Shown here: in pieces, positions 61,194 through 64,000 of the stretch | How the letters are laid out: every line of letters begins with the position of its first letter | Position numbering within the stretch: the stretch's first letter is position 1 | Source of the DNA: PALSA-612 sp963704335 | GTDB taxonomy: Bacteria; Actinomycetota; Thermoleophilia; Gaiellales; Gaiellaceae | Direction: 5' to 3' | NCBI GenBank assembly: GCA_963704335.1 | Contig: OY969889.1 | Location: forward strand, 868,001-932,000 | DNA: 64,000 nucleotides | The notes under the pieces: generated by a model | The model's database searches: none | Told to the model about the DNA's origin: nothing | Seen by the model: only the letters and a program-made list of their open reading frames with translations | Position numbers and translations under genes: made by a program

Positions 61194-62349
61194 GTGCTCG
61201 ACACGCTCGGCGCACACGACCTGGGCATCGGCGATCTTCCCTACTCGGAAAGGGCGTGGCGAGACGTCGACGCCGGGCAGCAGCCGCAGAACAACGACCT
61301 CGCAGAGGCGTTCTTCCATCTGGCGAGGATCGAGGAGAGGCACGGCCAGCGCGACGAGCACGGCCGATTCCCCGCATCGGCAACGTGCCTGGATCCACTC
61401 GATCCGCCGCTCGAGCGGCTGCGCCGGAACCTGGGGCTCGAGCCGCCACGCTGGGGCGGCGCGCGATTCGCCGTCGCGCTCAGTCACGACGTGGACATCC
61501 CCTGGCGCTGGACGCGCAAGGGAGTCCGCCTCGGCGCCGGCCGGCTGAAGGCTGCTGTACGGGAACGAGACGGAAACGCAGCCATGCGTGAGGCCCGTGG
61601 GCTCGCGGCCGTGCCCGTGCATCGCGTCCGTGGAACCGACCCCAACTTCAGCTTCGAGCGCATCGTCGAAATCGAGCGCACGCGCGGAGCCTCGTCCGTC
61701 TTCTTCCTGCTCGCGGCACACCGGGTCGTGCAGGACGGCCCGGCGCCCGCCGACTACGACCGGCTGCGCCCACGCGTCGTCGAGACGCTGCTCGAGCTCG
61801 CGCGCCGAGATCGGCCTCCACGCCAGCTACACAGCTGCCTTCGACCCCACGCTGATCGCCGAGGAGAAGGCAGAGCTGGAGCGCCTCGGCGCGACGCTGC
61901 ACGGCCAGCGCTACCACTACCTCCGCGTCGACCCGCACGCGAACCTCGCCCCGCTCGTTGACCTCGGCTTCGCGTACGACTCGAGCCTCGGCTTCGGCGG
62001 AGCGCCCGGCTTCCGCGCCGGCATCGCGCATCCGTTCCGGCCGTGGGACGTCGAACACGACCGGCCGCTCGACCTCGTCGAGATCCCGCTCGCGGCGATG
62101 GACGTCACGCTCGCCGAGCCGCGCTACCTCGGGCTGTCGGTAAAGGAGGCAGAGCGCCGGCTGCTGGCGCTGCTCGACTGGGCGGCCGAGCACGGCGGCG
62201 GCTTCTCGATCCTCTGGCACACGGACCGCTTCGACCCGGCCACCGCAGGCGGCTGGGACCGCCTCTACGCGCGTCTGATCGACGCGATCTACGAACGGGG
62301 CGGCGTCTGTTTGCCTGCGCACGAGCTGGCGGCGGAGCGTCGGGCTTGA
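61194..62349 (+). CDS. polysaccharide-deacetylase-like protein, frameshifted
   Basis: Resembles the NodB-superfamily-like proteins of capsule loci. AVALSHDVDIPWRW holds the metal-binding Asp pair region, EIGLHASYTA the second motif (His), and FSILWHTDRFDP the third. The frame breaks near 61806, where GCGCCGAG has one extra C; removing it gives ELAREIGLHAS. Corrected length about 385 residues. GTG 61194 is the first normal start, but family-like sequence (IERRARWVLDTLG) seems to begin earlier, so a start near 61158 (CTG overlapping the upstream stop) is possible. It probably modifies a surface glycan with the ATP-grasp enzyme. Confidence 0.75.
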
Positions 62350-62376
62350 CTTCGCACCTGCGTTCGAGTTGAGTCC

Positions 62377-62402
62377 CGTGTTCGGTTCGAGGCACGAACA
62401 CG
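62377..62402. promoter_or_regulatory. inverted repeat upstream of a secreted protein gene
   Basis: CGTGTTCG and CGAACACG are perfect 8-base arms with a 10-base spacer, just before the ribosome site at 62403. It may be an operator or a leader hairpin. Confidence 0.4.
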
Positions 62403-62414
62403 AGGGGAGAACTC

Positions 62415-63224
62415 TTGAAACGTCGATGGCGCTTGTTTGCGACTGCGCTGCTGTCTGCGCTTGCCGTGCTCGCCGCATCGTCCGCTGCGCTCGGTCGCTC
62501 AACGGCGGATGATCTCTCGGTCCGCGTCCACTTGCTTCGTGACGCGACGGCAACGACTACGACATCGCTCTCGAACGACATGCAGTTCGATGTCTTCAGC
62601 GACGGACCCGCTCAGACTGCCACGATGCGCTTCTCCCTGCCGGCGGGTCTTACCTTCGGCGTAAGCGATCAGCCCGACGCCACAGAGAACTGCACGAATG
62701 GTTCCCCGGTCGTGTGCACGATGAAGCTCGAGGACGGTGTTTCCGGCTTCGTCCTTTCGTGGAGCTGGCCGATCGTTGCGTCGGGACCCGGGACGTACGC
62801 GATCACCGCGACGGTAGAGGGTGAACGCGCGGATCCCAACGCCGCTGACAACTCCTTCACCTTCACGTTCCAGGTGCAGCCCACGGGCGGCTCTGGCGGC
62901 GGCGGCGGTGGCGGCGGTGGTGGCTCGGTCACCGTGTCGGCGAGCGCCGTCAAGCTGACGCCGGCCAAGCCTAAGGCTGGGTCGGCCGTGACGGCGACGG
63001 CGTCGGTGACCGCGAACGGAAACCCGGTCAAGCCAAGTAAGGTCGTCTGCGCCGGCACGCTGGCCGGCAAGAAGGCGATCGGCACGGGCCAGGCTCTGAC
63101 GGGCAAGGCCAGCTGCCGCTACCCGACCTTGAAGAGCGCCAAGGGCAAAACGCTGGCCGGCTCGATGAAGATCACCGCCCGCGGCAAGACGATCACGAAG
63201 CGCTTCTCGACGAAGCTCGGCTGA
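62415..63224 (+). CDS. secreted protein with DUF11-like beta domain and glycine linker
   Basis: A 269-residue secreted protein. Signal peptide KRRWRLFATALLSALAVLAA. Residues ~35-150 form an Ig/DUF11-like beta domain (LSNDMQFDVFSDGPAQTATM, NAADNSFTFTFQV) with two Cys that can pair. A poly-Gly linker follows, then a basic C-terminal beta domain with two Cys (VVCAGTLAGKK, KASCRYP). The second half resembles repeats in actinobacterial surface proteins. TTG 62415 after AGGGGAGA. No enzyme motif; a surface structural role is possible. Confidence 0.72.
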   Translation: MKRRWRLFATALLSALAVLAASSAALGRSTADDLSVRVHLLRDATATTTTSLSNDMQFDVFSDGPAQTATMRFSLPAGLTFGVSDQPDATENCTNGSPVVCTMKLEDGVSGFVLSWSWPIVASGPGTYAITATVEGERADPNAADNSFTFTFQVQPTGGSGGGGGGGGGGSVTVSASAVKLTPAKPKAGSAVTATASVTANGNPVKPSKVVCAGTLAGKKAIGTGQALTGKASCRYPTLKSAKGKTLAGSMKITARGKTITKRFSTKLG

Positions 63225-63263
63225 GAAGAGCGGCACCGAACCGCGAGATCTTCGAGCCGGGTC

Positions 63264-63292
63264 TTGAATTGCGCTGACCAGTCCATTAGGCT
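63264..63292 (+). promoter_or_regulatory. putative promoter of the last secreted protein gene
   Basis: TTGAAT (63264-63269) and TAGGCT (63287-63292) with 17-base spacing, 50 bases before the start codon. A strong AGGAGGAGA ribosome site follows at 63331-63339. Confidence 0.5.
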
Positions 63293-63342
63293 CCCGCGTC
63301 TCCCCCCGGATCAAAGTACGAGGCGAACAGAGGAGGAGAATC

Positions 63343-64000
63343 TTGCGGCAATCGAAGTGGTGCACAGCCGTGCTCGCGATCAGCCTTGCGGCGCTGATCA
63401 TGGCGGCAGGAGCAAGCGCGGCAACAGTACGAATCGGTGTCACGGGCTCGGTGACGTTGACCGATCCTGGCAACCCGCAGGCGACGGCCGCCTTCACGGG
63501 CGTCGCGGGCGACTTCACGACTCCGGGCAACCCGACAGGAACGGTGACGGTCACGACCGATGGACCGCCGTTCGACGACATGACCGGACCGGGAGCTTCA
63601 CTCACCGAGTTCCACGGGGCCGTCTCGCAGGGCTGTGTTCGTACCCAGGACGACAGGGCGCTCGTCGTCGGGCACCTGCCGGCCAACGAGCAGTTCGACA
63701 TTCCGTTCGGCCACATGGAGTACGTCGGTGTGCTTGTCGATGACAACGGAGTTGCCAGTGGCAGCCCCGTCGATCAGGCGCGGGTGATCTTCTTCAGGAC
63801 GTCACCCCAGCCGTTCACCGCTTGCAACCCGAGTAACACCGGCATCTGGAGCACGGCGCTTCTCCCGCTCGACGCGGGCGACGCGGGCCTGGGCTACACC
63901 GACCAGCTCGACGGCTTCCCGGCCAATCCCGACACGGACGTGGCGGTCATCGACCCGAACGGGCTCAGCGTTGCGATCAGTGACGCCCCTGATCCCGACG
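63343..64000 (+). CDS. secreted protein of unknown function, cut by window end
   Basis: TTG 63343 after AGGAGGAGA starts a frame that is open to the last base of the window, so the 3' end is missing. The first residues (LRQSKWCTAVLAISLAALIM, cleavage near AGASA) are a signal peptide. The 200-odd mature residues seen are rich in Thr, Gly and Asp, with beta character (GVTGSVTLTDPGNPQATAAF, DGPPFDDMTGPG) and a likely disulfide between SQGCVRT and FTACNPS. No family is recognised. It may be a surface protein related in role to the one just upstream. Confidence 0.7.
   Translation, partial: MRQSKWCTAVLAISLAALIMAAGASAATVRIGVTGSVTLTDPGNPQATAAFTGVAGDFTTPGNPTGTVTVTTDGPPFDDMTGPGASLTEFHGAVSQGCVRTQDDRALVVGHLPANEQFDIPFGHMEYVGVLVDDNGVASGSPVDQARVIFFRTSPQPFTACNPSNTGIWSTALLPLDAGDAGLGYTDQLDGFPANPDTDVAVIDPNGLSVAISDAPDPD

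Noticed and set aside
62892..62925. GGC/GGT repeat as a possible CRISPR or mobile repeat
   Set aside because: It encodes a poly-glycine linker in frame within a secreted protein; the repeat unit is a codon and there are no spacers.
1..64000. tRNA, rRNA, insertion sequences, attachment sites or a prophage
   Set aside because: I found no cloverleaf-like or rRNA sequence, no transposase, integrase or phage structural gene, and no long direct repeats beyond gene duplicates.

Overview
The window is GC-rich, with start codons that are often GTG or TTG, many 1-4 base stop/start overlaps, and no rRNA, tRNA, CRISPR array or insertion sequence. The gene content points to a deep-branching actinobacterium, and I infer a Thermoleophilia (Gaiellales-like) lineage. 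The reasons are futalosine-pathway menaquinone genes beside a menaquinol:cytochrome c oxidoreductase, several cyclase/NB-ARC/TPR proteins, class I two-subunit fumarase, assimilatory APS reductase, and many secreted proteins of unknown function. This placement rests on gene content only.

Layout. (1) 1-5.4 kb: one partial and two further cyclase/ATPase/TPR regulators in tandem, the last of them frameshifted. (2) 5.4-14.1 kb: a respiratory block on the + strand with a UbiD-type decarboxylase, Rieske protein, b6-like cytochrome b, subunit IV fused to cytochrome c, MenG/UbiE methyltransferase, polyprenyl diphosphate synthase, MqnE, MqnA and MqnC. Together they make a menaquinone and the complex that oxidises it. 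(3) 14.1-24.9 kb: two paralogous secreted unknowns, a phosphodiester glycosidase, DedA, sugar aminotransferase and nucleotide-sugar dehydratase genes, a DUF354 protein, a LysR regulator with a maleylacetate-reductase-like enzyme, and a proline-tailed membrane protein. (4) 25-33.7 kb: a fumarate-reductase-like flavoprotein, fumarase alpha/beta, phosphosulfolactate synthase (ComA), APS reductase, APS kinase, ATP sulfurylase, a TauE/SafE permease and a sulfotransferase. (5) 33.6-37.2 kb: cell-envelope genes (beta-propeller protein, O-antigen ligase-like protein, PIG-L deacetylase). (6) 37.2-48.1 kb: a dense signalling island with three histidine kinases, four response regulators (one broken), a response-regulator/cyclase fusion and another cyclase/NB-ARC/TPR protein, with small secreted proteins just ahead of two of the kinases. 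(7) 48.2-54 kb: a five-gene oligopeptide-type ABC importer. (8) 54-64 kb: a DUF457-like membrane protein, homogentisate dioxygenase with a tryptophanase-family enzyme, a flippase, a GNAT protein, a subtilisin-inhibitor-like protein, ATP-grasp and deacetylase genes, and two secreted proteins, the last cut by the window end.

How it fits together. The respiratory block is one co-directional run whose genes mostly overlap or sit within about 10 bases. The sulfur block could supply PAPS to the sulfotransferase and sulfite to ComA, giving a possible C3-sulfonate branch. The envelope genes at 16-22, 32-37 and 57-62 kb look like parts of surface-polysaccharide synthesis.

Caveat. At least ten otherwise conserved genes carry a frameshift or lack a usable start, and most need a single-base correction. 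This looks more like indel errors in the sequence or assembly than gene decay. I annotated those genes over their inferred full span and say where the break lies. No gene-free stretch exceeds about 220 bases.
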